DNA of 27,098 nt, taken from contig NW_019773883.1 of NCBI RefSeq assembly GCF_001039355.2, positions 9,955 through 37,052 on the forward strand, read 5' to 3'. Shown in pieces: positions 1 to 10,101 of this stretch. The DNA is from Lingula anatina. Lineage: Eukaryota; Brachiopoda; Lingulata; Lingulida; Lingulidae. Under the pieces are notes generated by a model, which was given only the letters and a program-made list of their open reading frames with translations, searched no databases and was not told the origin of the DNA. The stretch's first letter is position 1, and every line of letters starts with the position of its first letter. A program made the position numbers and the translations under genes.

Positions 1-538
1 TTTTTTTTTNGTAAAAATCTTTATATTAGATTCGATTAAATTTGAAATATGATTATTTGAATGCCAAGATAATAATGAATTTTCCAACGTAATTTCAGAA
101 CGTGCACATAATACAGAAAAGGCGTAGTCACGCCATGAAAATGTAGCACAAAGCCTCACCAGACGTGACAGGTTTTCTTAACAATTAAGCCCACAACCTC
201 TGTAAGATAAACTGCACACTACACAAATACATTGACATGCATTGAACCTTCTTCCACGCAATAATTTAACTTTGCTCTGTTTACAAATAATATCTGTGAA
301 TTTGTAGACCCCATAACAAAGAGTGTCAGTTGTTCGGGCTTAAAATGTAAAACTTTTATCTTATGATTCATTTAAACCATATAATTTTCTCTATAACAAA
401 AGAAAAATTAACTTGATTCGGAACATATTATGCATCTGCTTTATCTGCTTGCTTTGCAACAGTCTTTTCCCACTTCAAGGCATATTTTACAATACATGTA
501 TATGTTTTAACATGATGTTACACTAAATAAATACTTAG
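1..538. other. Non-coding stretch, no gene recognised
   Basis: AT-rich sequence starting with a poly-T run and a single N at position 10. No convincing gene is visible. A short minus-strand stretch near 430-495 reads as a lysine- and alanine-rich peptide tail followed by a stop. It has an upstream in-frame stop and no clear splice acceptor, so it is not called as an exon. Confidence 0.5.
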
Positions 539-582
539 TTAACCGAGAGACCGGGCTATTTTACTGACTGAAATGACCAAGT

Positions 583-600
583 GGGGTCATCTATGACCCC
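583..600. repeat. Palindrome GGGGTCAT-CT-ATGACCCC (copy 1)
   Basis: Perfect 8-bp arms around a 2-nt centre. It is one of three copies confined to the first 1.6 kb. Confidence 0.8.
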
Positions 601-1364
601 ATTGTTCTCTGTACAGGAATCCTTATTTTAAAAGGCTGGTTGGGGGTTTATCACACCTATACAACTCCCAGCATTTAAAACATGTATTTCATAATGATCT
701 AATGTCATAAGTATTTGGTAAAATAAACTTTTATTGCAAGAAATAACCAAGCACAGATTTTAAGAACGACATTACAACATTATTTAGACAGCCCTTGTTA
801 GTTCCCACTTGCAAAAATATTTTTCTTTTTTTGCCACACTAAATGAAAATGCACATCATAGAAAATCAATTTAAGGAAAAAAATTGACTTATGTTGAACT
901 AGCATCCTGCTAACATCAATAAAATTAATAAGCTGACTTGCTGACTAGGGAATACGCTAATCCTGGTAAGGAAGTCATCCTACTCAGAACACACTCAATC
1001 TACCTATGTTACTGCCACACCTGTGTATAAAACAAAAACCAAACAAACATCTTGTTTGTATATGTGTTTTATGATATCGACAAAATTCTTTACTGAAATA
1101 CCTGAAAATTGTAACAGCCAAAATGAGAGACCCAGCTATGAAAACAAGTTCCAACAAAGCTACTGAAATTAGATTCAGCAATGTACTATTAGTATCATTT
1201 CAAGCATAATCTTCTCAAACCACTTGTTTGTGGCTATGTTCTGGGAACACTGGCTGGTTGCATGAAGCACATGGTGCATTGCAATACAATACAAAGTACA
1301 GATAAGAAGTGGAACATTTGAATAACACTTAAAAACCAATGTTTAAAAACCAACGCTTCTCTTC

Positions 1365-1382
1365 GGGGTCATAAATGACCCC
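1365..1382. repeat. Palindrome GGGGTCAT-AA-ATGACCCC (copy 2)
   Basis: Perfect 8-bp arms around AA, the same motif as at 583 and 1530, lying inside the candidate element rather than at its end. Confidence 0.8.
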
Positions 1383-1529
1383 ACAAGAGTTTGTCATGTA
1401 TACGCCACACTAATTGGTTGATCCCTGCAAAAATTGTGGAAGTGTGTAGGATTAGTAGATTGACAAACTCATACAAGGAAAGAAAATTCGGATAAAAAAA
1501 AAAGAGATGGCACATTAAATCATATGGCT

Positions 1530-1547
1530 GGGGTCGTAAATGACCCC
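1530..1547. repeat. Palindrome GGGGTCGT-AA-ATGACCCC (copy 3)
   Basis: The same 18-bp motif with one arm mismatch (G for A). It lies about 20 bp inside the right end of the candidate element. Confidence 0.8.
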
Positions 1548-1562
1548 ACACGGTCACTTGAG

Positions 1563-2100
1563 GGTTATTGAGTATAAATATTTATACTCATTAACTGAGT
1601 ACTTATTTAGTGTAACATTATCATCGATAATAGTTACCTGCGAATTTCTTCTAAACTCAGAAATTATTTTCTCAATTTTCCAACATTTAATTGCAAATAA
1701 TGTTCATCACACCGTTTGCTAACACACTGAACATTATTTCTACCTGTATATGTTGACTCATCGTTATTTTCATTCATGTCTAAGATAACAGTCTCATCAG
1801 CACATTTACTACTTTTACAATTTCATTGCAACTTGTCATACAATTTAAATATAAAATGGAGAGAACTGCAGATAATGCATCATCTTGGGGGGGGGGGGCG
1901 CTAGAATTTATGATAATATTGGCAGACAATTCGTGTGCAGTTTTAACATATTGACTTCTCTCTGTAAGGAAATCTAATATCCATAAACGATATGTTGCTG
2001 GTACATTATATTGACGAAGTTGATCTATTATGATGGTTGCGTTGACAAGCATAACAACTTTTTATGCAAGGTTTGGAAATGCATATTTATTCAGCGAATA
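1563..2100 (-). pseudogene. Decayed non-LTR retrotransposon reverse transcriptase
   Basis: On the minus strand, 2052 to 1780 reads LRQYNVPATYRLWILDFL, then TERSQYVKTAHELSA, then a scrambled NSSAPPPQDDALSAVLSILY where LINE reverse transcriptases have an (N)GAPQG-type block. It continues in another frame with CADETVILD, equivalent to the catalytic F/Y-ADD region, then CDEHYLQLNVGK, and after stops VTIIDDNV and NEYKYL. This order matches the palm of CR1/Jockey/Rex-like non-LTR reverse transcriptases. The GAPQG block coincides with a run of G residues at 1887-1898, stops interrupt the frame, and no endonuclease or 3' end is visible. It is therefore an old dead fragment. The clade is not resolved. 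Confidence 0.75.
1569..1590. repeat. 22-bp perfect palindrome
   Basis: TGAGTATAAATATTTATACTCA is its own reverse complement. It lies at the junction between the candidate piggyBac-like element and the decayed reverse transcriptase. Part of it encodes the EYKYL-like peptide of the LINE remnant, so the symmetry may be coincidental or may mark the insertion point. Confidence 0.7.
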
Positions 2101-2990
2101 TTGTATAGTAATTACCCATCTAAAGGCTTAAGTGGAGACTTCAGGTGAGAATATTTTTATTGCCATAAATGACATGAGTGGAGTTCTGAGTAACAGTGAT
2201 ATGAAGAAACCATGGGACCAGGTAAGATTAATGACGGTCGAGGAATGAGGTGAGTAAAGTTCACCCAGTGCATCACACCATTCTGCCTGTTAAGCTGTTC
2301 ATTAGCGGATGCAGGGTCCACAAATATTGAAAGGCATATGATATGTAAATGTAAATATACGCTATATGTAATTGCGTTGTTTATACCTTGTTCGCTATGG
2401 AGCCACTTATTTATTTCATTACCATAACCTGCACATGTATTAGTAACAGGGTAGACCAAAAACTCATGTACACTGACAATGTACCTGCAAAAGACGGTCA
2501 TCGAACCGTTGAGACTGGTACACATTCGTATAATTAGGGTGTAAATTGTGCACGCTTTCTTTCTATAAAGCTTTCATTCAGTCTGGGCGTTTGATAGTAC
2601 ATTCAGTCAAAATTGCTTTTTGTGAACGCAGCTTTGGACTAGTTTTTAAACAAACATGATTGCAGTTCATCCGCTGTAATGCGGCAGTTGCGCTGATGCC
2701 AACTTGGACTATGACGTCTCCAAAGGATCATATCTACAAGCAAGAATGGCTTACGTCACTTTTGTATATGCTATTTTCGATAAGGGCGTACAAAAAATGA
2801 ATAAAATACAATTCAAATTATTTAAATTTCAAAGATTTTCCCACAATTATCTAGGCATAATCTTTTCAAAACTCCAAGCTGGTGGGGGCACTTGCCCCCC
2901 CCCCCTCCCCGAACCTCTTGACCCGCTAAATGTAACGATACAACATATTCCACCTTTTGAGAAGATATATAACAGACTTCTGAATATAAG
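2101..2990. other. Intergenic, no gene recognised
   Basis: Open frames exist on both strands but none resembles a known protein or shows splice context. A C-rich block around 2881-2908, with GTGGGGGCACTTGC followed by a C run, looks like the end of a common invertebrate repeat, which I cannot name. Confidence 0.5.
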
Positions 2991-2992
2991 AC

Positions 2993-2998
2993 TTTATT
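2993..2998 (-). terminator. Polyadenylation signal AATAAA of the SLC35G-like gene
   Basis: TTTATT on the plus strand reads AATAAA on the minus strand, about 45 nt after the stop codon of the transporter gene, a normal spacing for a 3' UTR signal. Confidence 0.6.
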
Positions 2999-3041
2999 TT
3001 TTTTAAATATTTAATGTAACCGTTTATCATAATAGTGTTAA

Positions 3042-5057
3042 TCAGTGTCGAATTATCTTCTCTGATTCTTTTTTTTGTGCTGTGTTCACATTTGGTTGCG
3101 GATAAGACAAAATGAAATCTTTGAAATAGTTTAATGGCTGAAAGTTAAGCTTAATCCTTTTACTTTTCAATACAACTTTATGCGTAGAAACTCCACTGCC
3201 CGACAGAGCATCCTGGTTGCCGTCAAAATTAGTATTACCCTGGTCACCCGAACATTTCCTTATACTAAGAGCGATGACACACGCCAAAATCAGAAGAGAT
3301 CCCACAACTGACGTCCATTTTGGGATGACATGAAGAATGGTCACTTGCCATGTGAACACGAAGATTGGTTCAGAAGTACGCACTATACTCACGATGGCGA
3401 CGTTCTCAATCTGCAGCGCCATCTGGGAGCTAATCCGCGCGGTAAATGCCATGACGCCATTCAACACGACAGCACACCAATCCAACCACGTGACCGGAAA
3501 TGAAACGCCCTCTGTGGATAATACAACTATCCATGAAATAATGCCACTAAAGAGACCTATTGATGCTATGACAACTAGACTATGCACATGCTTCAGTTTT
3601 CTACCAAAAAGCATGTTAATTGATGACGTCACGGCGGTCGCTATGGCCAGAGTGACACCTATCGGGTTAAGTGCGGCTGAGTCTCCCCAAAGAAAGCTGG
3701 GTCTGGATATTAGGACTATACCTACAGGAGAAAAAAAAATATATAAAATATCAATTCAAATTTTTTAATCTGAAAAATATATACTGAAGAAGAAAATTCG
3801 TCACTATCCCATTTACTGGAAACATTTTTTCAAAATTAGATCCGCTCTTTTCATCGAATGGACTTTGAACGAAATGTGAACTTAGCAACAAGTATGATCA
3901 TAATTGCATAACTGTTTTATCACGTTTTTAAGGAGGACATTGAAATATAAAACAACAAGAGTAACCATATACAAATGGGGCAAATAAAAATCATATTGAT
4001 GTTACACAAAATGTGTGGGTTACATTTTTATGAGGAATGACCCAGTTCGAAACTTTGACACTTATAGGGCCAAATTGGTTAAGGAGAATTATTGGGTAGA
4101 AAGTTGAATTTGCTTGCTCTCTCTCTCAGACTCACCTGTTAACATGACCAATATAGAGAAAACCTCCACAACGCCACACGGTTCATTCAGTATAACACGG
4201 GCCAGAATGACCGAATATATGGGGTTGGTGTACTCGAGAACAGAGGCATCTCCGATTGGAAGGTATCTAAAAGCTTGGAACGCACACCAAGACGTTAAAT
4301 ACGCCATGCTGCCCCGGATAACAACGAAGACGCAGTCATTTATCGATTTCAAGCCCGTCTTGGGAATAATTTCCTTATCATTCAAGGAATTCTGTTTCTG
4401 AGTTTCAGTGTCTGAGTTCAATTTTTTTCTACCATTGTTTTCCACCTTAGATCCATTCAGTTTTTTTGTAACCTTTTTCACAGACTTTTCATTCTCAAAA
4501 TACGCTATGGTCGTTTCATATTTTCTCTGGGATATGTCATTCGTAACACCCACTTGAGATATTTCTCTCTGTAATCTTCTTTCTCCTTTTATTATATCTC
4601 CATGATGATTCTGATTATCATCCTGCCGTTTTTTCTTGGATTTCACTTCCTGAGAATTCTTCATATCGCCTTTTTCTCCCTCACCCATGAAAGTCAAAAT
4701 ATCGGAGTTACTCCCCTCAGAGTCATTTCTCTGGGAACTCCTAGTCTCCTGATGATTTTCTTCGAAGCAGAACAACTTTGAAGCATCACTGTCGACCACG
4801 GCATCCTTTCCCGTGCTATCGCTCCCATTCCATTGCTCGGGATATTCGCGCTCAAAATCTTGTTGCCTAGCAGTGCAAAGCCAGGCGGAGACAGCGAAAA
4901 CGAAAATGACGACGTGCTGGAAGGCCAAAAACACGAGAACAGAGATTTCTTGAAAACTGCCGACGAGAAGTGCCGACACTGACAGTGTGATAGCCGACAG
5001 CACTGACAGAAAGAGTCCCGCTGCGCCATTGTGAAGATGACAAGCAGTCTTTTCCAT
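3042..5057 (-). CDS. SLC35G/EamA-family drug-metabolite transporter, two exons
   Basis: The coding sequence joins 5057-4136 and 3721-3042 on the minus strand, about 533 residues. The donor is ACAG|GTGAG, and the acceptor TTTCTCCTGTAG|GT follows a pyrimidine tract. The junction restores a Gly codon. The start is the ATG at 5057, just before the first helix; the frame opens further upstream only at a TTG. Ten hydrophobic segments form two EamA repeats: about residues 12-33, 38-60, 242-266, 268-290 and 296-312, then five more in exon 2. RYLPIGDASVLEYTNPIYSV followed by ILNEP is the typical EamA block, repeated as VAIVSIVRTSEPIFVF. The family comprises multi-pass transporters of nucleotide sugars or metabolites, and the substrate of SLC35G members is poorly defined. 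Residues 61-240 form a Lys/Asp/Asn-rich hydrophilic loop where relatives have a short one. Family placement is confident; substrate is unknown. Confidence 0.88.
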
Positions 5058-5121
5058 GCTCCCGAATACGCTTTGTTGTCCCAACGATAAGATGTACCTG
5101 TAACCGGTTGATAAGTGGTCA

Positions 5122-5158
5122 CCAATTTCCCGCCTTTTGTACCACGTGGGTCACGTGA
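5122..5158. promoter_or_regulatory. Promoter-proximal cluster: CCAAT, E2F-like, double E-box
   Basis: Within 37 bp and about 65-100 bp upstream of the SLC35G-like ATG are CCAAT (5122-5126), TTTCCCGCC (5126-5134, an E2F-type site), CACGTG (5143-5148) and TCACGTGA (5151-5158, a USF/MITF/TFEB-type E-box). The two E-boxes start 9 bp apart. The motifs are seen directly; promoter function is inferred from their position. Confidence 0.5.
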
Positions 5159-6028
5159 GCGGGAATCTAAATTGCCTGCTTCCGTTCAAATCTGTGTGTC
5201 ATTTTCGCAGCTGTTTCTACGTCATTCATTAGTCTTTCTAGTACTGGTACAGTGTATGTGCTTATACAGTTATAGGGAGCTGATCCACAACGTAATCTGC
5301 TTGTTGTTATACTCTGCTTCATACTCATGGTACCCGTATCTAAATAAAAAGAAAGCAATATTTATTCATTAGCGATGCATCCATCAATTTTTTTTTTTTT
5401 TTTTGAGAGAGAGATAGCGAGAGACAGAGAGAGCTCTTTATATTTGGTTTTTGACTACCTTAAAGTAGTACAGCATAACAACTGTCCATTCATTTAGAAC
5501 TAAATTATTTAATTCGAAATGGTTAAAAACATCACTTTACTGCCTGTAGCTATTGTAGGCATGGTGTTAAGGTCCACTGAAGGCTAGTGATAAACTCACT
5601 CATTTACATATTATGTTTATATAATCAGTCATTATTATCATTCACTTTAGTTCAGTCTTGCATGAATATTTATCATTCTATGTTTAAGTATGCCTGGGGC
5701 ATACATGTATGCACATCTGATAAGTAGAAACCATCACTTGTTATCTATTGCATTGCAATTAGTATTTAAATCAGTTGCTGCCACTGTGGCATGGAGATTA
5801 CCTGTAGATAATGTGTATAAATGTTGAATGCTTGAACTTAATAAAGAGACTTTTAGAGTTGGAACTGAACATGTGAGTTCCTTGTTATTTTCCCTCTCCC
5901 ATGTATCAGTGACAAGTAAAATGTTAGAAGAACATGGAATGAAGAATAGGGAGGAACATGGACTCCTACAATGGGTCTAGCAATGATAAGGAGAAAATTG
6001 ATTAAATTCTATGAAAGCTGTAACATTT
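5159..6028. other. Intergenic with poly-T/GA-rich tract
   Basis: Contains a T run followed by a GAGAGA-rich purine tract (about 5389-5434). The rest is AT-rich sequence with no gene recognised. An isolated AATAAA at 5840 has no upstream coding exon that I can support. Confidence 0.5.
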
Positions 6029-7843
6029 ACTAATGAGCTGGAGAAAAATACTGTGTGAAAATAAAAGGAAGATCGTGTTATAATACCCCCGTCACACTGG
6101 AGGCGGAATGAGCAAGAATGCCGTCGGAAAGACAATTCTTTGTGTGTTCCTGGATATTCGAAGAGCATTCTAAAAATTCCGAGTGCATTCGAAATATTTT
6201 TACCCATTCTTGTAGCCGGCCCAAATGTTTTGCTCATGTTAAAAAGTTTCGAAGTACATTCCAAGTGGAAAATTATCGAAAGGCATTTGAAAAGTTTTCT
6301 AACTGCACTATGACTGCATTCTAAATATTCTCACGGCATTCCGACAGCATTCGAAACATTCTGATCACATTCGAGGGAGAACCGAAATGGCAAGACATTC
6401 AAATCCTGCTAGGATGAGCCGGAATGCAACTCGAATGCATCTCAATCCTATTTCAGCCAGCAATCGAACTACACTCGTACGGCATTCGAAGTGTACATGT
6501 ATTCTTAATATTCTGACTGCATTCTTACAGCATTATTGATATTCCTAGTTTTCCAACTACATTCGAGTTGCATTTGAGAGCTAATACAGCCGAAATGTAC
6601 ATGAATCATTCCAGGCGGACTCAAGCGCATTCTGAGTATTCCAACGGCATTCTTACAAGAATTTAGGTCAATTTGAAATTTCTTCCCGAATGCAGTATGA
6701 ATTTATAAATTTAGTCATTCCGGTTGGTTCTGCTTGATTCCTGCTGATTCAGAATAAGTGTAACGGGGGCCTAAACAAGAATTAACAGGGCACGCGTTTT
6801 AAGTACATAACCCTATTAAAGAAATATGACATCAAGTAACACTAATTTAATGTACTGGGTACGTATACGTAACAACTCAAATCATTTACAAAGCAATACA
6901 AAAGTAAGTTATAGATGGAATTGTAGTTTACTCTCGTACTGTATCTTAATTACGTTTTGAAACGGAGGTCACTACGTTTCAGTCTCATCGGTTCTAGAAA
7001 GCCTACAATTTGAGCTGCGAGGAGTGCGGGGTATTCCCATCCTCTACCAGGGCCGCATGGATGTTTTCTATGAGGCGACAGTACAGAGAATAGCCGTATT
7101 TTTAACCAGAGTCATACAGGTAGAGGGTAGGGTGCCCCCCCCCCCCCCCGTGTCCTGTCGCTTAGGAGGTACCGTGCCCATTCATTCATGAGCGGATTGA
7201 ACAAGCAAGGTGACTTGAAATATCAACTACCACAGCCACTTTCAATTTTTTCAGTCTGCTGCTGAAACTTAATTGCTAGCACATATAGGGATCTCTGCCA
7301 TTTACAGTGAATACCTACCATCTCGTGCACAATATCGGCTTCAGCCATTTTACTCACATCGAACACGGGGGAAATGGCTGTCGTATTCCAGGAGAAATCC
7401 GCACACTTTCAAGCCACGCAGATATGCAACAAAGAATAAAGCAAAAGGCAAAAATGAACTCCTCGCCGAGAGGGGCAACGCTTTTAGTCAGTTACATCTG
7501 TCGTCTGCCCTTTTTATCGCCAAGACGTTCATCACATGCACGGCGTTTGCGTGACTGTTCCTTTTACCATTTAACATTAAAGGCACACACACGTGTACCA
7601 ATATTTTACAGAACAGTACTGGCACACGTTTATGCCTACATGTATTTGCCTTAAATGTAAAATGGGCCTGTAAAATATGTACATTTATTATAATATAATT
7701 ATTCAAATTGTGTCTCAGATGAAGTCAAGTAATAAATTATGTATATGGCAACAGGCAGATTGATGAGAGTACTATATGAGATGAACTTTTTGTGTACGTA
7801 CCTGAACTCTCTACTTTAGGTTAGAGGAATGCCGATGTCATTT
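6029..7843. repeat. 1.8-kb dispersed repeat, copy 1
   Basis: The whole interval aligns closely with 8271-10101 in the same orientation. Both copies start at ACTAATGAGCTGGAGAAAA and end at GGAATGCCGATGTCATTT. Flanks outside the copies do not match each other, so this looks like two insertions or a dispersed duplication, not a simple tandem repeat. It contains the inverted-repeat element at 6086-6769, a C run near 7135-7149, and open frames with no recognisable protein. A single N follows directly at 7844. Confidence 0.9.
6086..6769. mobile_element. CATTC-rich inverted-terminal-repeat element, copy 1
   Basis: The element is bounded by CCCCCGTCACACT at the left and AGTGTAACGGGGG at the right, an imperfect 13-bp terminal inverted repeat. 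Between them lie about seventeen CATTC motifs on the plus strand and about five on the minus strand, often 10-12 bp apart around 6340-6375. There is no coding potential I would defend. It resembles a MITE or foldback element. Its target site duplication is unclear (TAAT-like left, CTAA-like right). Confidence 0.6.
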
Positions 7844-8270
7844 NTTTAAGGTACGGTAATTCTTAATAATTTCCGAGCAAATATTTTTTATACGTAATGA
7901 TAAGGTAAACAGTGTATATTGTATAAATTGCTTTCACAATTTAGGGGAGCCATGTTACGGTTTGGCCCGTCTTAGCTGTTATGCACATCGGTGGAGATAG
8001 CGTTTTACTTTTTTGACTAGAGCACGCGCTTATCATAGTTATGTTCTGATCATTAAAAGTCACTAATTCCCGCAATGAGGTAAGACTTTATGAATCATTT
8101 AGTAATTTAAACAGTTAATAAGAACTTTATAAGTTGTAATTGTAACATAATTTAAGGATAATTTCTTAATTTGATGTATTTTGTTCATTTCAGTTTCTAC
8201 GTGACAATTTCAATGACAAGCAAATAAAATAGATGTGAAAAAGACTAAAGAAGTTTGCTTATTCGTAACA
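7844..8270. other. Spacer between the two 1.8-kb repeat copies
   Basis: Unique AT-rich sequence starting at the N at 7844. No gene or repeat recognised. Confidence 0.6.
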
Positions 8271-10101
8271 ACTAATGAGCTGGAGAAAAATACTGTGTGA
8301 AAATAAAAGGAAGATGGTGTTATAATACCCCCGTCACACTAGAGGCGGAATGAACAAGAATGCCGTCGGAAAGACAATTCTTTGTGCGTTCCTGGATATT
8401 CGAAGAGCATTCTAAAAATTCTGAGTGCATTCGAAATATTTTTACCCATTCTTGTAGCCGGCCCAAATGTTTTGCTCATGTTAAAAAGTTTCGAAGTACA
8501 ATCCAAGTGGAAAATTATCGAAAGGCATTTGAAAAGTTTCCTAACTGCACTGTGACTGCATTCTAAATATTTGCACGGCATTCGAAAAAATATGATCACA
8601 TTCGAGGGAGAACCGAAATGGCAAGACACTTCAAATCCTGCTAGGATGAGCCGGAATGCAACTCGAATGCATCTTAATCCTATTTCAGCCTGCAATCGAA
8701 CTACACTCGTACGGCATTCGAAGTGTATTCTAAATATTCTGACTTCATTCTTACAGCATTATTGATATTCCTAGTTTTCCAACTACATTCGAGTTGCATT
8801 TGAGAGCTAATGCAGCTGAAATGTGCATGAACCATTCCAGGTGGATTCAAGCGCATTCTGAGTATTCTAACGGCATTCTTACAAGAATTTAGGTCAATTT
8901 GAATTTTCTTCCCGAATGCAGTACGAATTTATAAAATTAGTCATTCCGGTTGGTTCTGCTTGATTCCTGCTGATTCAGAATAAGTGTAACGGGGGCTTAA
9001 ACAAGAATTAACAGGGCACGCGTTTTAAGTAGGCTACATAACCCTATTAAAGAAATATGACATCAAGTAACACTAATTTAATGTACTGGGTACGTATACG
9101 TAACAACTCAAATCATTTACAAAGCTATACAAAAGTAAGTTAGAGTTGGAATTGTAGTTTACTCTCGTACTGTATCTTAATTACGTTTTGAAACGGAGGT
9201 CACTACGTTTCAGTCTCATCGGTTCTAGAAAGCCTACAATTTGAGCTGCGAGGAGTGCGGGGTATTCCCACTTTCTAGCAGGGCCGCATGGGTGTTTTCA
9301 TTGAGGCGACAGTACAGAGAATAGCCGTATTTTTAACCAGAGTCATACAGGTGTCTGTGAAACATAAATCTGTTGTCCTGGTAGAGGGTAGGGTCCCCCC
9401 CCCCCTCCGTGTCCTGTCGCTTAGGAGGGACCGTGCCCATTCATTCATGAGCGGATTGAACAAGCAAGGTGACTTGAAATATCAATTACCACAGCCACTT
9501 TCAAATAATTTAGTCTGCCGGTGAAACTTAATTGCTAGCACATATGGGGAACTCTGCCCTTTACAGTAAATATCTACCATCTCGTGCACAATATCGGCTT
9601 CAGCCAATTTACTCACATCCAACACGGGGGCAATGGCTGTCGTATTCCAGATGAAATCCGCTCACTTTCAAGCCACGCAGATATGCAACAAAGAATAAAG
9701 CAAAAGACAAAAACGAAGTCCTAGCCGAGAGGAGCAACGCTTTTAGTCAGTTACATCTGTCGTCTGCCCTTTTTATCGCCAAGAAGTTCATCACATGCAC
9801 GGCGCTTGCGTGACTGTTCCTTTTACCATTTAACATTAAAGGCACGCCACGTGTACCAATATTTTACAGAACAGTACTGGCACACGTTTATGCCTACATG
9901 TATTTGCCTTAAATGTAAAATGGGCCTTTAAAATATGTACATTTATTATAATATAATTATTCAAATTGTGTCTCAGATGAAGTCAAGTAATAAATTATGT
10001 ATATGGCAACAGGCAGATTGATGAGAGTACTATATGAGATGAAGTTTTTGTGTACGTACCTGAACTCTCTACCTTAGGTTTGAGGAATGCCGATGTCATT
10101 T
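8271..10101. repeat. 1.8-kb dispersed repeat, copy 2
   Basis: Second copy of the 6029-7843 unit, the same orientation and near-identical over most of its length. It carries about 30 bp at 9352-9381 that is absent from copy 1 (between ATACAGGT and GTAGAGGGTAGGG) and is followed by a poly-A run at about 10104-10116. No protein-coding gene is recognised within it. Its frames differ from copy 1 because of small indels, which argues against coding constraint. Confidence 0.9.
8328..8995. mobile_element. CATTC-rich inverted-terminal-repeat element, copy 2
   Basis: Counterpart of 6086-6769 with the same CCCCCGTCACACT and AGTGTAACGGGGG ends. It is slightly shorter because of internal indels, and its CATTC/GAATG motifs are largely conserved. 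Confidence 0.6.

Larger units (their letters stand above)
539..1569. mobile_element. Candidate piggyBac-like non-autonomous element
   Basis: The stretch begins TTAACCGAGAGACCGGG at 539. Reading inward from the right on the minus strand it begins AATAACCCTCAAGTGACCG near 1569, so both ends resemble TTAACC-type piggyBac ends, the right one degenerate. Just inside each end lies a GGGGTCAT..ATGACCCC palindrome (583-600 and 1530-1547), with a third copy at 1365-1382. TTAA target use and CCC-starting termini are known for piggyBac; the assignment here is inference. No transposase is present. Alternatively the palindromes may belong to another family, with the TTAA a coincidence. Confidence 0.4.

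Noticed and set aside
430-495. Minus-strand peptide tail (ALKWEKTVAKQADKADA then stop) that looks like a protein C-terminus
   Set aside because: A stop lies shortly upstream in frame, no pyrimidine tract or acceptor is visible, and no matching upstream exon was found. Composition alone is not enough.
2157-2525. 122-codon minus-strand open frame
   Set aside because: No recognisable motif, signal peptide, repeat or splice context. It is probably a chance frame.
3337-3768. Plus-strand open frame opposite SLC35G exon 2
   Set aside because: It is an antisense shadow of the transporter exon, whose helices and splice sites define the real strand.
4040-4060. GTTCGAAAC resembling a tRNA B box
   Set aside because: No matching A box, acceptor stem or cloverleaf could be assembled around it.
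7273-7654. Overlapping plus-strand open frames inside the 1.8-kb repeat
   Set aside because: Small indels and changes in the second copy disrupt the equivalent frames, and the products match nothing I know.
9275-9524. Opposing open frames at the C-rich run of repeat copy 2
   Set aside because: They span the homopolymer and the segment missing from copy 1, so they are not conserved between copies.
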